Source: a virus
DNA length: 46,435 nucleotides
Reading direction: 5' to 3' (one strand)
IMG/VR virus record: IMGVR_UViG_3300009124_000032
Location: 1-46,435 of that record
The stretch's first letter is position 1, and the number at the start of each line of letters is the position of its first letter. Made by a program: the position numbers and the translations under genes. The notes under the pieces are model-generated. The model was not told the origin of the DNA, did not search any database, and was given only the letters and a program-made list of their open reading frames with translations. Shown one piece after another: positions 1 through 9,200 of the stretch.

Positions 1-19
1 AGATGTGTATAAGAGACAG
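1..19 (+). other. Tn5/Nextera mosaic-end adapter remnant
   Basis: The first 19 bases match the Nextera transposase adapter (AGATGTGTATAAGAGACAG) exactly. The halogenase reading frame continues into it only by chance. It is untrimmed library sequence and marks an artificial contig end, not phage DNA. Confidence 0.97.
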
Positions 20-304
20 ACCAAAAGGATAGTCCCAAGTCTCACCTTTCTTGTAGAAATCGTTGAACCTGATATTAACTTTATATGTCGATCCAGTCTC
101 CTTCATCCACATCTCATCTTTAAGATCGAGGATATGAAAGAAGTCATTTATTTGACCCAACGTAGACTCTCCAACACCAATTACAGGATAATTGGGAGAC
201 TCAATGAGTGACGTTTTAACATGTGGACATAATTTAATTAAGGCGGCAGCAGTCATCCAACCAGCAGTACCACCGCCAACAACTAATACATTACGAATAT
301 TCAT
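20..304 (-). CDS. prnA: Flavin-dependent tryptophan halogenase, 5' part only
   Basis: Ninety-five codons from an ATG at 304 are visible before the frame meets the adapter. The N-terminus has the Rossmann FAD motif VGGGTAGWM followed by an ESP element and GVGEST, the diagnostic start of FAD-dependent tryptophan halogenases. The family uses FADH2, halide and O2 to chlorinate or brominate tryptophan-like substrates; members are normally about 500 residues, so roughly four fifths is missing. The catalytic lysine and the WxWxIP motif lie in the missing part, so activity cannot be judged. It follows the fibre genes on the same strand with a 6-nt gap. Halogenase-like genes are known in some cyanophages; substrate and role are unknown. 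Confidence 0.9.
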
Positions 305-310
305 TTTTAA

Positions 311-787
311 TTATTTAGAAGCAAATTTACCAATTTTAAATTCTTCCTGAATCTCGTCAGACATTTGATCTGCTGTCAACCATGCAGGCATTGTTTCATC
401 ATGAGGGAATGGTTCATCAGGATTAATTGAGTTACCATTCTCATCATACTGCACCTCAGGTAAAGTTTCCTTAACATTTTTACAATGCTCATAGAATTTA
501 CCTTCCTTAGCAGCATCACCAAACAATCCTGCATCAATATCTTTCCAAAGATAGGAAAGTTGTACGCCAGGATCACCATATGCTACCACACGAAGCATTT
601 CGGGATCATGTGCTTCAAAGTCAGGAATCCACTCACCTAGTTCTAGTTTCCATAGGTTAGTTGCATCATCAGGAATATCCATCCATTTCATGGATGCGCC
701 TGGACCTGTGTAGATCTCAAACTCTGTGCCTGCTTCAACGATGTCTGTAATGAATCCGTCAGCGCGGACTAATGCTCTTTGTGCCAT
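311..787 (-). CDS. Hypothetical protein, tail-fibre neighbourhood (158 aa)
   Basis: An acidic 158-residue protein with no signal peptide or membrane segment. Its N-terminus looks like a small beta domain (short strands up to about residue 75), followed by a more helical acidic C-terminus. It lies 6 nt downstream of a glycine-rich fibre gene and just before the halogenase, so it may be a fibre-associated or assembly factor. I do not recognise the family; position is the only hint of function. Confidence 0.8.
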   Translation of the reverse strand: MAQRALVRADGFITDIVEAGTEFEIYTGPGASMKWMDIPDDATNLWKLELGEWIPDFEAHDPEMLRVVAYGDPGVQLSYLWKDIDAGLFGDAAKEGKFYEHCKNVKETLPEVQYDENGNSINPDEPFPHDETMPAWLTADQMSDEIQEEFKIGKFASK

Positions 788-793
788 GATAGT

Positions 794-1594
794 TTAATCG
801 AATTCGTAAACAACAACAATACCTTGGCGACCATCGCCACCACGCTCGCTGTTCCTGCCTGAGGAACCACCAGCACCATAAGCAGCATGACTTCTATGCC
901 TTTGTGCCCACTGCTGCTGTCTATGAGCAGTTGGAGAAGATCCACCCCAGAAAGATGTCCCACCGTGACCTAGACCAGGAGGGTTTCTATGCCCTTGACC
1001 AGATCCACCATAGATTCTAACTGAACCTTGGTTAGGACTACCACCAGTAGCACCCTCATGCTGTTGACGACGGTTTGCACCTTGTCCACCACCAGATGAA
1101 CAGTAGTTGCCAAAAGAGGATGATCCTCCATTACCACCACGAGCAGAGTAATTAGTACCACCACCTTGACCGCCAACAGTAACACTAATCGAGTTAATGT
1201 TCTCTACGTTAACGATAGTTTCAGTGTGAGCACCAGCACCAGCAGATTCACCGTAACCCGATCCTCCACCGCCACCAGCAGTACACTTCACCCAGATACG
1301 CTTAATACCTGAGGGTTTGTTCCAGGTAGAGTTACCATTATAGACAGAGATGGATTTAGGTCCGCCACCAGAGGTAACAGTTGCCCATGACATTGTAGTG
1401 CCGTTAGTAGACAGATACTTTCCAGACTGTCCCGACACAGATGGAATCACCTGGGAAGATGATCCGCCAATAGTTCCGTTAATCACAATGTTACTAACGG
1501 TCAGAGTACCGTTCACTGTGATAGAACCAGAACTTAGGTTAAGACCACCAGAACCAGATAGATCTCTGATGGATGATACTTTTAGGGTACTCAT
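794..1594 (-). CDS. Glycine-rich tail-fibre tip/adhesin, copy 1 (266 aa)
   Basis: Residues 1-75 resemble short-fibre attachment segments (ISVYNGNSTWNKPSG follows at about 82). From about residue 105 the protein is a glycine-rich domain with many GG and GGGG runs, RRQQH and RQQQWAQRH elements, and the C-terminus GIVVVYEFD. This composition fits polyglycine-sandwich receptor-binding tips such as gp38 of T2/S16-type phages, and glycine-rich C-terminal domains of fibres; that is inference from composition. It is closely similar to the next gene upstream along its whole length, so the pair is a tandem duplication. A TATAAATA late box lies 24 nt upstream. Likely role is receptor recognition at a fibre end. 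Confidence 0.85.
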   Translation of the reverse strand: MSTLKVSSIRDLSGSGGLNLSSGSITVNGTLTVSNIVINGTIGGSSSQVIPSVSGQSGKYLSTNGTTMSWATVTSGGGPKSISVYNGNSTWNKPSGIKRIWVKCTAGGGGGSGYGESAGAGAHTETIVNVENINSISVTVGGQGGGTNYSARGGNGGSSSFGNYCSSGGGQGANRRQQHEGATGGSPNQGSVRIYGGSGQGHRNPPGLGHGGTSFWGGSSPTAHRQQQWAQRHRSHAAYGAGGSSGRNSERGGDGRQGIVVVYEFD

Positions 1595-1617
1595 TGATTA
1601 CTTGTCTCCTTCCTTGT

Positions 1618-1625
1618 TATTTATA
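1618..1625 (-). promoter_or_regulatory. T4-type late promoter box TATAAATA
   Basis: Exact TATAAATA on the minus strand, 24 nt upstream of the 266-aa adhesin start, at the 3' end of its paralogue. This is the sequence recognised by the gp55 late sigma factor in T4-like phages. Confidence 0.7.
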
Positions 1626-2432
1626 TCAAATAAATTCGTAGACGACGACGATACCTTCACGACCATCACCTCCACGCTCAGAGTTCTTACCTGAGGAACC
1701 ACCAGCACCATAGGCAGCGTGTGCCCTATGCCGTTGTGCCCATTGTTGTTGACGGTGTGAGGTTGGTGCAGAACCTCCCCAATAAGAATGTCCACCATGA
1801 CCTAGACCAGGAGGATTGCGGTGTCCCTGTGAGGATCCACCATAGATTCTAACTGAACCTTGGTTAGGATTACCACCAGTAGATCCTTCATGCTGCTGAC
1901 GACGGTTTGCGCCTTGTCCACCGCCAGATGAACAATAGTTACCGAATGATGATGTACCACCATTACCAGCACGTCCGTTGTAGTTTGTACCAGCACCTTG
2001 ACCACCGACAGTAACACTAATTGAGTTGATGTTAGCAACATCTACAAAGGTTTCTGTATGAGCACCAGCAGCACCAGATTCACCATAACCTGAACCACCT
2101 CCACCTCCACCAGTACACATAACCCAAATACGTTTCACACCTGATGGTTTGTTCCAAGTAGAATTACCATTATATACAGAGATTGAGTTAGGAATACCTT
2201 TGTTACCACCACTTTCTGTCCACGATAAGGTACTACCGTTATTAGTGAGGAATGAACCTGCTGGTATGCCAGATTGGTTAGGAATAATATATCCAGAAGA
2301 TCCTGTCAAATTACCATTGATAACAATGTTAGATACCGTCAAAGTACCATTAGAAGTGATCGCTCCGTTAGAGAACGTCATTCCACCTTGGTTTTGAAGG
2401 TCTTTAACTTGTGCAACCGTTAATCTTGTCAT
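1626..2432 (-). CDS. Glycine-rich tail-fibre tip/adhesin, copy 2 (268 aa)
   Basis: Paralogue of the downstream 266-aa gene with the same layout: a short N-terminal segment, the ISVYNGNSTWNKPSG element near residue 85, a GGGGGG run near 110, then the glycine-rich RRQQH/RQQQWAQRH domain ending GIVVVYEFI. The N-terminal 75 residues differ more than the glycine-rich part. DNA identity is visible too, for instance around 1006-1076 and 1846-1917. It has its own TATAAATA late box, so the copies may be expressed independently. Likely a receptor-binding fibre tip; which fibre it caps is not shown. Confidence 0.85.
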   Translation of the reverse strand: MTRLTVAQVKDLQNQGGMTFSNGAITSNGTLTVSNIVINGNLTGSSGYIIPNQSGIPAGSFLTNNGSTLSWTESGGNKGIPNSISVYNGNSTWNKPSGVKRIWVMCTGGGGGGSGYGESGAAGAHTETFVDVANINSISVTVGGQGAGTNYNGRAGNGGTSSFGNYCSSGGGQGANRRQQHEGSTGGNPNQGSVRIYGGSSQGHRNPPGLGHGGHSYWGGSAPTSHRQQQWAQRHRAHAAYGAGGSSGKNSERGGDGREGIVVVYEFI

Positions 2433-2455
2433 TTTAGAGTATCAACCCATATGTT

Positions 2456-2463
2456 TATTTATA
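2456..2463 (-). promoter_or_regulatory. T4-type late promoter box TATAAATA
   Basis: Exact TATAAATA on the minus strand, 24 nt upstream of the 268-aa adhesin start (2432), in the short gap after the 287-aa fibre gene. The spacing matches the box before copy 1. Confidence 0.72.
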
Positions 2464-2465
2464 AT

Positions 2466-3329
2466 TTACGCCGCTGAGTATCTCGATTGACTACCAAAAA
2501 CTTTCCATGATGCTCCATCTAAGTAGAAGAAGAAGTTAAATACATCCCACTCACCATTACTAAATGCACTCGTCATGTACATATCAGCAGTCTGACCATT
2601 AATTTGCGCCCCAGTAATATAACCATTACCATTAGTTTGATGTACGATTACCTGAGCAGTATACACAAAACCTGCAATACTGGGTACATTAATAAAGTTT
2701 ACAACAAAGTTACCATTAAATCCCGTAGGATTGCTAGTAGTAAATATCGTTGCCTGAGAGTGATCTAGTGCTACTGTACCTGACTTAGCAAAAGCAACTG
2801 ATCTTTCTTTGGTTTGTCCAAATTCAAATGTAGCACCAGTAACAATTCTTAGATGACTGTTAACAGCAGCATTATCAAAGTATCTGTATGTAGATATATC
2901 TTCATCAGTACCAATTAGTGTCCATGTGGCACCATCCTCAATGGTAACTGTATAACCATTAGAAATAGTAATAGGTGCAGCAGAGAATCCGTTAGTGAAT
3001 TCTGCACCATTATTTGCACTAGGTCCAATAGTTACATTTTCACTAATCGTAGTACCATTAGTTCTAATAATAGAATCTTCACCTAATGAAGGTCCACCAC
3101 CACCAACATCATCCCATCCAGGAGTACCAGGACCTACCACATCAGGTAGATAACCCTGAAACATACCCTCAGTAGAGTTGAAAACCATCGTACCTAAGGG
3201 TACAGTTCCCAAAGCATTGATTTGTGTCTGATTAAGGATTGGCAGATTGATTTGTTCTGTTACTTGAAGAGCAGTAACAATTGCTCTCGTAGCAGCATCA
3301 ATCTGATTGCCTATAATTTTGGTGGTCAT
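2466..3329 (-). CDS. Virion structural / tail-fibre protein (287 aa)
   Basis: A 287-residue protein rich in Asn, Thr, Gly and Ala and poor in charge, typical of phage fibre beta structure. The N-terminus (MTTKIIGNQIDAATRAI) is a common start for cyanophage fibre proteins. It is followed by a QTQINALGTVPLGTMVFNST segment seen in fibre and neck-whisker-like proteins. The C-terminal 90 residues form a compact beta domain ending FGSQSRY. It sits between the 1190-aa structural gene and the glycine-rich tips. A fibre shaft or connector fits best; no enzymatic motif is visible. Confidence 0.8.
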   Translation of the reverse strand: MTTKIIGNQIDAATRAIVTALQVTEQINLPILNQTQINALGTVPLGTMVFNSTEGMFQGYLPDVVGPGTPGWDDVGGGGPSLGEDSIIRTNGTTISENVTIGPSANNGAEFTNGFSAAPITISNGYTVTIEDGATWTLIGTDEDISTYRYFDNAAVNSHLRIVTGATFEFGQTKERSVAFAKSGTVALDHSQATIFTTSNPTGFNGNFVVNFINVPSIAGFVYTAQVIVHQTNGNGYITGAQINGQTADMYMTSAFSNGEWDVFNFFFYLDGASWKVFGSQSRYSAA

Positions 3330-3348
3330 TTATTCCGTGGATAAGGTT

Positions 3349-6300
3349 TTAAATCACGAGTTCACGAATGTGGATTTTATCACCTGTTGCAGGAGGAGAA
3401 GCAATAGAGAAATCAACAGCATTACCTGTTACGGTATAATCTGTGCCAGGGATCTGTGCAACACCATTAAGGAATACCAGAACCGAGAAGGCAGTATGTC
3501 CAGGAGAAATACCAAAAGTTTGGGAAGAACCATCACCATTATATGTTACACCTGAATTACTATTAGCAATACCAGTTGCTAATGAATATTTATCAGCGCA
3601 ACCATACTTACCAGTTACATCAATATCACCATCGAAGAATGTATTACCACTAATCTTCAATCGATTAGAGGCATCAGGTGCCATACCAATACCATAGTTA
3701 GTAACACCATTAAATCTATTAGATGTAATAGGGGTGGTATCACTCAGACCAAACTTGTACCATGTACCAGCATCATATACCCAACCAAGAGATTGACCAG
3801 GCACCCAATCGATATTATAACAAAGATCACCACTGTTAAATGCAAGTCCTAAATCGAGATCAGGCAATCCACCAGATTCTTCGGCAAGGAATGTCTGTCT
3901 TAACACAGTACCATCATCGTTAGAGAAGGTAAACTTCAACGATTGAATTTCATCCTGTGATGTTACCTTCTTCTGGAAAGTAACAGGACCAGAGAATACT
4001 GATTCCAATTGGTTAGATGCACCACCAATAACAGTCAGTTTATCAGTCAGCACCAACTCAGAGAATGTCTCGATAGTTGTGCCTTCCTCACCCAACACAT
4101 TCAACTGTGCAATATCTTCGTTAGTGATCTGACCTGTAACTGGGTTAATAACCTGGTTACCAACAAACAACTCACCATCAGAGTTAACACCAGAGTAGTA
4201 TGCAACACCTGCTGCTTCTTTCAGTGACTGAGATAGTCTAACTTGCTCAGGTGAGAGAACCTCAACCTGTGTAGATGGGAATGCAGTTGAATAGTTACCA
4301 GGACCGAAACCAAGATACTCAAACGTGTGACCAGATGCACGAAGAATTGAATAACGACGAAGTTCAATACTCAAAGGAGCAACAGAACTATCTGGATTCA
4401 ATTTAAGAGGAATCTTTCTTTCTTCCTCATCACCTAGTCTAGAAGTAACAACAATGTTAGACAACGTATTAGTTACAGTAGTATAACCAAGGTTGTTGTT
4501 AGATTCTAAGAGGAAGAACTGTGTTGTTTCCTTAGTAATAGATAACTGAGTATCTTCATTAGGTGTAGGTGATGCACCATCGGTAGTTCTAACCAAACCA
4601 AGAACTTGGTTGTCCGCAACTGATACAGCAGCAGCAGGATCAGATACAGGGTTATCTCTATCAAATGCAGGATAAATGTCTACCGACTGCTGAGAGAAGA
4701 AAAAATCATCAAAGTTTGAAGTAATGGGCGATACAGACGCCGACAAGACTGTAATATAGTAAATACCATCAGTTTCACCAACAACTAACTCCTGATATGT
4801 TTCTACATCATACACATAATAGGTTTTACTATATGCAGGTGAGTTTGTTTCAGATGATCTAGGTTGTAATACAAAACCTGTGATAGGTGGACGTGGAATC
4901 GGGAATGCATCCTTATCCAACACATAACGGAAACGATATGTTCTGTCATTCAGGTCACGAGCATCAGGCACACGACGGATAAAGGTAGTAGGTGTGAATC
5001 CAAGGTTCTGATAGATAGAGTTTGCTTGGAGTGTAGTGTAGATAATATTATTTGTGCTATCTACTTGCAAATACCACTGACCACGGTTAGTATCATATTT
5101 GATAGGTGAATCATCATCACCTGCTCTTGTTCCAGTTACAGTAGGACCAGAGGGAGAAATATCAGCATAGTGTGTAGTAGGAGCAGAAGCACCTGATGCT
5201 GTCAATGATACATACAATCTATCAGGTGTATTAACATCATCTCTTCTAGCACCAATAGTATAACCCTGAATCTTACTAGGTGGACGACCTAATTCTGAGG
5301 TGTAACCATATAGATACAGGCGTGAGTTATCTGCTTCTGCTTTGGTTGCTGTGATATCGATTGTAATCCAGTTGATAGAAATCTCTTCCACATCTGAGAG
5401 AGATTTGGGCGGGATAACATGTGTAATCTGCCCTGCTTTATCCTTGGTAAATGCAGTTGCTTTAAATCCTTTTGATCGCAGACTGGTATTACCGAAGTTT
5501 GAGTTACTATTAGTAATAGATAAGTCACCGCCACTATCAGCGAAGAAATGGTCACCAAATCCAACAGCAAAGACAGAAACGACCTGAATAAATGAGTCAT
5601 TACTTGCCTTAATATGTACGTGACGCCAACCTTTACGATACTCTGCTAAACCATTAATGTGAGCACCAGATCCTGCTGCTTGTGGTTCATAGTTACCAGA
5701 TGATTGGTTATAAACAACGAACGCTCTATCGTCTTTTTGAAGGGAGATTCCCGTGAATTGAGCCACAACCATGGATTTAAATCCAGTTGCTCGCGATCCA
5801 TCAGCGTGCATTCCATTGATACCCCACACTGATCGTAGGGACATATTAAACACATATGGTGACGCAGAGTCAACCGTGTCAATCTCAACTTTAACCAGGA
5901 TGTTAGAACCAATAGCATTACCTGATGGTTCAGAACTCATCTGGTAAGTAAACTGGTTACCTTGTGCAGATGTTACCAGGAATGAACCATTATAGAGGAG
6001 TTTATCTTGCTCAGTAGGACCATTAACGCCAGATATATTAACAGCGACACCCACGGAGAATCCATGATTCTTCGGGTTACCAATTTCATCAACTGTAAAT
6101 GCTGTTGCTGTTTGTCCATTTCTGATAATCTGCGAGATGGCAAATTCGTCCGAAATCGGACCCACAATTCTGTTTTCTTCGATTCTTGCCTGCAACTGGT
6201 CCTGTGCAACCACACCAGAGGAGTCAGGAATCGTAGCGTATGCTTTCGAGATCTTCTGATAGTACAGGTTCAGATCTTGTACGTTAGCAAACTCAAAGCA

Positions 6301-6921
6301 AGTGAGTTTGTGGTGAGAGAAGTTTGGAGCAATAGTTGCAATATCATCACCACGATAGTAGACACCATTGGTATCACCATCGAAGAATGAAGACTGCCAG
6401 AAGTAACAACCACCTGTTAGGTTAAAGATCGCACAAGCAGTAGGTTCATTAGCAGCAGTAATACCGAGACTACCCTGTACTGTGGGATACGGGACATATT
6501 TTGGAATGAACTTGGTTCGACGTAGGTCCGAACCAACAACAGAACAACCACGAGGGACAATAATACCACCGCGAGTTGAATTAAACCTATAAAGAACATT
6601 ACTACTACTCGTTAGATCAAAGTTAGTGTTAGAGTCAAAAGGTTGAACATCATTATAGTCTGTAACACCAGGTCTATTATCTAGAACATAATCAGAAGGA
6701 TACAGGTAGATCGAGAATGCGTCAAATTCGTCATTACTCAGACCAACACGATAAGAGAATCTTGCCACTTCAAGAAAGGCACGTTGCAACGTCTTAAACG
6801 GACGAAGAGCAGAGTTTCCTCTGTTATCATACGCATCAGACGCATCAAAGTCGTCAGGGTTGACGTAGATAATACGTCCAGTCCTGGACGTAATGATATT
6901 TTTAAGACGTGTTAGTGCCAT
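3349..6921 (-). CDS. Large virion structural protein with beta-helix-like N-terminus (1190 aa)
   Basis: Residues 35-80 (RPFKTLQRAFLEVARFSY, then IYLYPSDY) match the opening turn of pectate-lyase-like beta-helix fibres, where a PFKTIQ motif precedes repeated coils. The rest is Asn/Ser/Thr-rich beta sequence to about residue 950. The C-terminal 70 residues (LVFLNGVAQIPGTDYTVTG to HIRELVI) form the small domain often found at the ends of cyanophage structural proteins. No transmembrane segment is visible. It lies between the 740-aa structural gene and the 287-aa fibre gene, so it is probably a baseplate-attached fibre or tailspike. Polysaccharide-degrading activity is possible but no catalytic residues can be assigned. 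Confidence 0.85.
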   Translation of the reverse strand: MALTRLKNIITSRTGRIIYVNPDDFDASDAYDNRGNSALRPFKTLQRAFLEVARFSYRVGLSNDEFDAFSIYLYPSDYVLDNRPGVTDYNDVQPFDSNTNFDLTSSSNVLYRFNSTRGGIIVPRGCSVVGSDLRRTKFIPKYVPYPTVQGSLGITAANEPTACAIFNLTGGCYFWQSSFFDGDTNGVYYRGDDIATIAPNFSHHKLTCFEFANVQDLNLYYQKISKAYATIPDSSGVVAQDQLQARIEENRIVGPISDEFAISQIIRNGQTATAFTVDEIGNPKNHGFSVGVAVNISGVNGPTEQDKLLYNGSFLVTSAQGNQFTYQMSSEPSGNAIGSNILVKVEIDTVDSASPYVFNMSLRSVWGINGMHADGSRATGFKSMVVAQFTGISLQKDDRAFVVYNQSSGNYEPQAAGSGAHINGLAEYRKGWRHVHIKASNDSFIQVVSVFAVGFGDHFFADSGGDLSITNSNSNFGNTSLRSKGFKATAFTKDKAGQITHVIPPKSLSDVEEISINWITIDITATKAEADNSRLYLYGYTSELGRPPSKIQGYTIGARRDDVNTPDRLYVSLTASGASAPTTHYADISPSGPTVTGTRAGDDDSPIKYDTNRGQWYLQVDSTNNIIYTTLQANSIYQNLGFTPTTFIRRVPDARDLNDRTYRFRYVLDKDAFPIPRPPITGFVLQPRSSETNSPAYSKTYYVYDVETYQELVVGETDGIYYITVLSASVSPITSNFDDFFFSQQSVDIYPAFDRDNPVSDPAAAVSVADNQVLGLVRTTDGASPTPNEDTQLSITKETTQFFLLESNNNLGYTTVTNTLSNIVVTSRLGDEEERKIPLKLNPDSSVAPLSIELRRYSILRASGHTFEYLGFGPGNYSTAFPSTQVEVLSPEQVRLSQSLKEAAGVAYYSGVNSDGELFVGNQVINPVTGQITNEDIAQLNVLGEEGTTIETFSELVLTDKLTVIGGASNQLESVFSGPVTFQKKVTSQDEIQSLKFTFSNDDGTVLRQTFLAEESGGLPDLDLGLAFNSGDLCYNIDWVPGQSLGWVYDAGTWYKFGLSDTTPITSNRFNGVTNYGIGMAPDASNRLKISGNTFFDGDIDVTGKYGCADKYSLATGIANSNSGVTYNGDGSSQTFGISPGHTAFSVLVFLNGVAQIPGTDYTVTGNAVDFSIASPPATGDKIHIRELVI

Positions 6922-6970
6922 TTATTTGGTGTTCCTACTTTGGGTAGCGTATAGTCTCATGACTATTTAG

Positions 6971-9193
6971 TTAAGGAGCAGCAGCGCCGCCACCGCCATC
7001 ACCAGAAGACTTGGAATTCAAGAGGAATGTGTAATCCTCAGATGCAGTCTCAAAACCATTAATAACGTATGAAAGGTCAGCGGCAGAAGAATAAACTAAC
7101 ACATTTTGACCAGGACCAACAACAACGCCAGTCACTTTATCATAAGCATTTGCAGCAACACTTACATCATATGCGATGTAGTCTTCTGCATTAGTAAATG
7201 TAGTTGCAGTTGCGCCTGCTTTATCGCCAGTACCAATTCCATCAACAGCGAAGGTAAGGTTTGCTGCACCACCACCTGCCAACAATGCGTCAGTAACAGT
7301 GAGAACTTCGCCATCTACATAATTTTTACCACCATTAATCATAGTAACAGTAGCAGCACCAGTAGAAGGAGCAACAACAACTGTTACTTCCAAACCAGTT
7401 CCACTACCACCCGATGGTGATAGATTCTCATAAGTACCTGCTGTACGTGATGCATCAGCAGCAGAAACTGTGTCTACTGCAAGTGCCTTGCCTGTTACAA
7501 CTTCAACAAGAGTGCGATTTGCATCAGTAGTGGTTGGAGTATCATAAAAAGTATTACCAACAGCAAATACTGGTGAAGCACCATCAAGAGAAATCTTCAA
7601 TGTATTACGTGCTTTATCAAAGTCATGAACAAATCCCCAAGATCCAGGTGTAACACCATCCGTTTCAACGGTATAAGTTGTTGCACCAATCACAAATTGA
7701 TCTGCTGCTGCCCATGCAGCGCCGCTTAATTGATAGATAAAGATCTCATTATAAGAAGGAGTCAACTCCGTCGAAATTTGCGTTCCAAATCCAGCATTAC
7801 TATCTTCGGTGTTAGCAACAGCAGGTTCTGCATATGAGTTCAAACTCAATGCAGTTGAAGCAGTTACTTCAATGGTTAGGAAACCATTAGTACCAGCAGT
7901 ACCACCCTTAGTAACACCTGTTGTATATTCAACACCCGTTAAACCTTGGGTTCCATCATTTGTTTCAGAAAGACGGAAAGGATGACCTGTGTTGCTGTTA
8001 TCAGACTGATCATACCTGTAAGTTCTTTCGGCATCAAGACCAGAAACTGAATCCCCAGAGAGTGGAAAACGATATGGATTACCAATCAAATCCTCAGCAA
8101 TAATAAACTTATCAACATTGTCAATGTTTGCCGAACCTTGGGTAAAGTTAAGATCCGTAGTTGCAGAAGATAAACTACCCGCAACACCTTCACCCTCGGT
8201 AAAGAAGTTCAGATAATAATCACCAGAGTCCGTCAGTTGAGTAATTGCAGCACCATCATTATGGTTTACATCAGATGTACCATAACGTCCACGCTGAACT
8301 GTTAAATCATTACCAGCAACAGCATCAATTTGAAGGATTTCATTATCAATCCGAATGAAGGATCCTTCCAAGAATCCAGTGGCATCAGTTACAGTAAGGG
8401 TTAAGTCACTTGCAGCATATGTGCCACCTTCACTAATAGTGGTGGTAGTTGCAGAATCAATAAATGACTTTGCATATGCACCAGCAGGGATAGCACTAGC
8501 ACTAGTACCATACACACCACGAGTGATGGTCAGTACATTAGTTGTTGTATTAATACCAGAGGCATCAATCTGAGCAATTTCAGTTCCTGCTGCCGCTGAA
8601 TCTGTTGAGATTGCTAACAACGTAGCATCTGCTAGTCCAGTGTTACGAGAAACATTAACAGTAGTTGCACTATTACTAACATCTGTGCTGGACAGATACA
8701 GTGTCCCACTCGTTATATCATATCCACGAAGAACACCAGTAACGCCAGAAACTGCACCAGTGATAGTTTCACCAACTTGAAGAATACCGATGAGATTATC
8801 GATAAGAGTTTCAATTGGATATACTTTATCCACCTTAACATATCGATTGACAACCGATGTGTCCTTAAATACATCAAGGAGTTTGGAAACAGCACCGTTT
8901 ACACTATTAATAACTGCACCAGGAACTGCATCAGCAAAAGAGATACCAGGAGCAATTTTTATCTTATATGAACTGATAGGATTTCCTTTCTCAAATTCAT
9001 ATTGCGATGGTTCATTACCATCCAATGTTAGAATCTGATCATAGTCTCTTACAGCAGCACGATATGTCACTGCGCTACCACTTTGGTTAGCAACAGTCAT
9101 TACCGTAGATGCTGTACTTTCAATATCTACTTTATAAAGTTCTGTATTAGTTGTTGCCCCTGGTTTTGCAGCGGCGAGTCTTCCTGCTGTCAT
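6971..9193 (-). CDS. Virion structural protein, tail/baseplate appendage (740 aa)
   Basis: An acidic protein very rich in Thr, Ala, Gly and Asp with no signal or membrane segment. It has two related units near residues 200-240 and 270-315, ending in ITRGVYGTS and VQRGRYGTS, each preceded by an INxxNEILQID-like strand; such repeats occur in phage appendage proteins. The C-terminus is Gly/Ala-rich (SSGDGGGGAAAP). It lies 7 nt downstream of the 444-aa fibre gene, in the run of structural genes after the small-ORF block. Cyanophages carry large structural proteins of this style near the baseplate genes; no T4 counterpart is assigned. Confidence 0.8.
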   Translation of the reverse strand: MTAGRLAAAKPGATTNTELYKVDIESTASTVMTVANQSGSAVTYRAAVRDYDQILTLDGNEPSQYEFEKGNPISSYKIKIAPGISFADAVPGAVINSVNGAVSKLLDVFKDTSVVNRYVKVDKVYPIETLIDNLIGILQVGETITGAVSGVTGVLRGYDITSGTLYLSSTDVSNSATTVNVSRNTGLADATLLAISTDSAAAGTEIAQIDASGINTTTNVLTITRGVYGTSASAIPAGAYAKSFIDSATTTTISEGGTYAASDLTLTVTDATGFLEGSFIRIDNEILQIDAVAGNDLTVQRGRYGTSDVNHNDGAAITQLTDSGDYYLNFFTEGEGVAGSLSSATTDLNFTQGSANIDNVDKFIIAEDLIGNPYRFPLSGDSVSGLDAERTYRYDQSDNSNTGHPFRLSETNDGTQGLTGVEYTTGVTKGGTAGTNGFLTIEVTASTALSLNSYAEPAVANTEDSNAGFGTQISTELTPSYNEIFIYQLSGAAWAAADQFVIGATTYTVETDGVTPGSWGFVHDFDKARNTLKISLDGASPVFAVGNTFYDTPTTTDANRTLVEVVTGKALAVDTVSAADASRTAGTYENLSPSGGSGTGLEVTVVVAPSTGAATVTMINGGKNYVDGEVLTVTDALLAGGGAANLTFAVDGIGTGDKAGATATTFTNAEDYIAYDVSVAANAYDKVTGVVVGPGQNVLVYSSAADLSYVINGFETASEDYTFLLNSKSSGDGGGGAAAP

Positions 9194-9200
9194 TTGTTAA

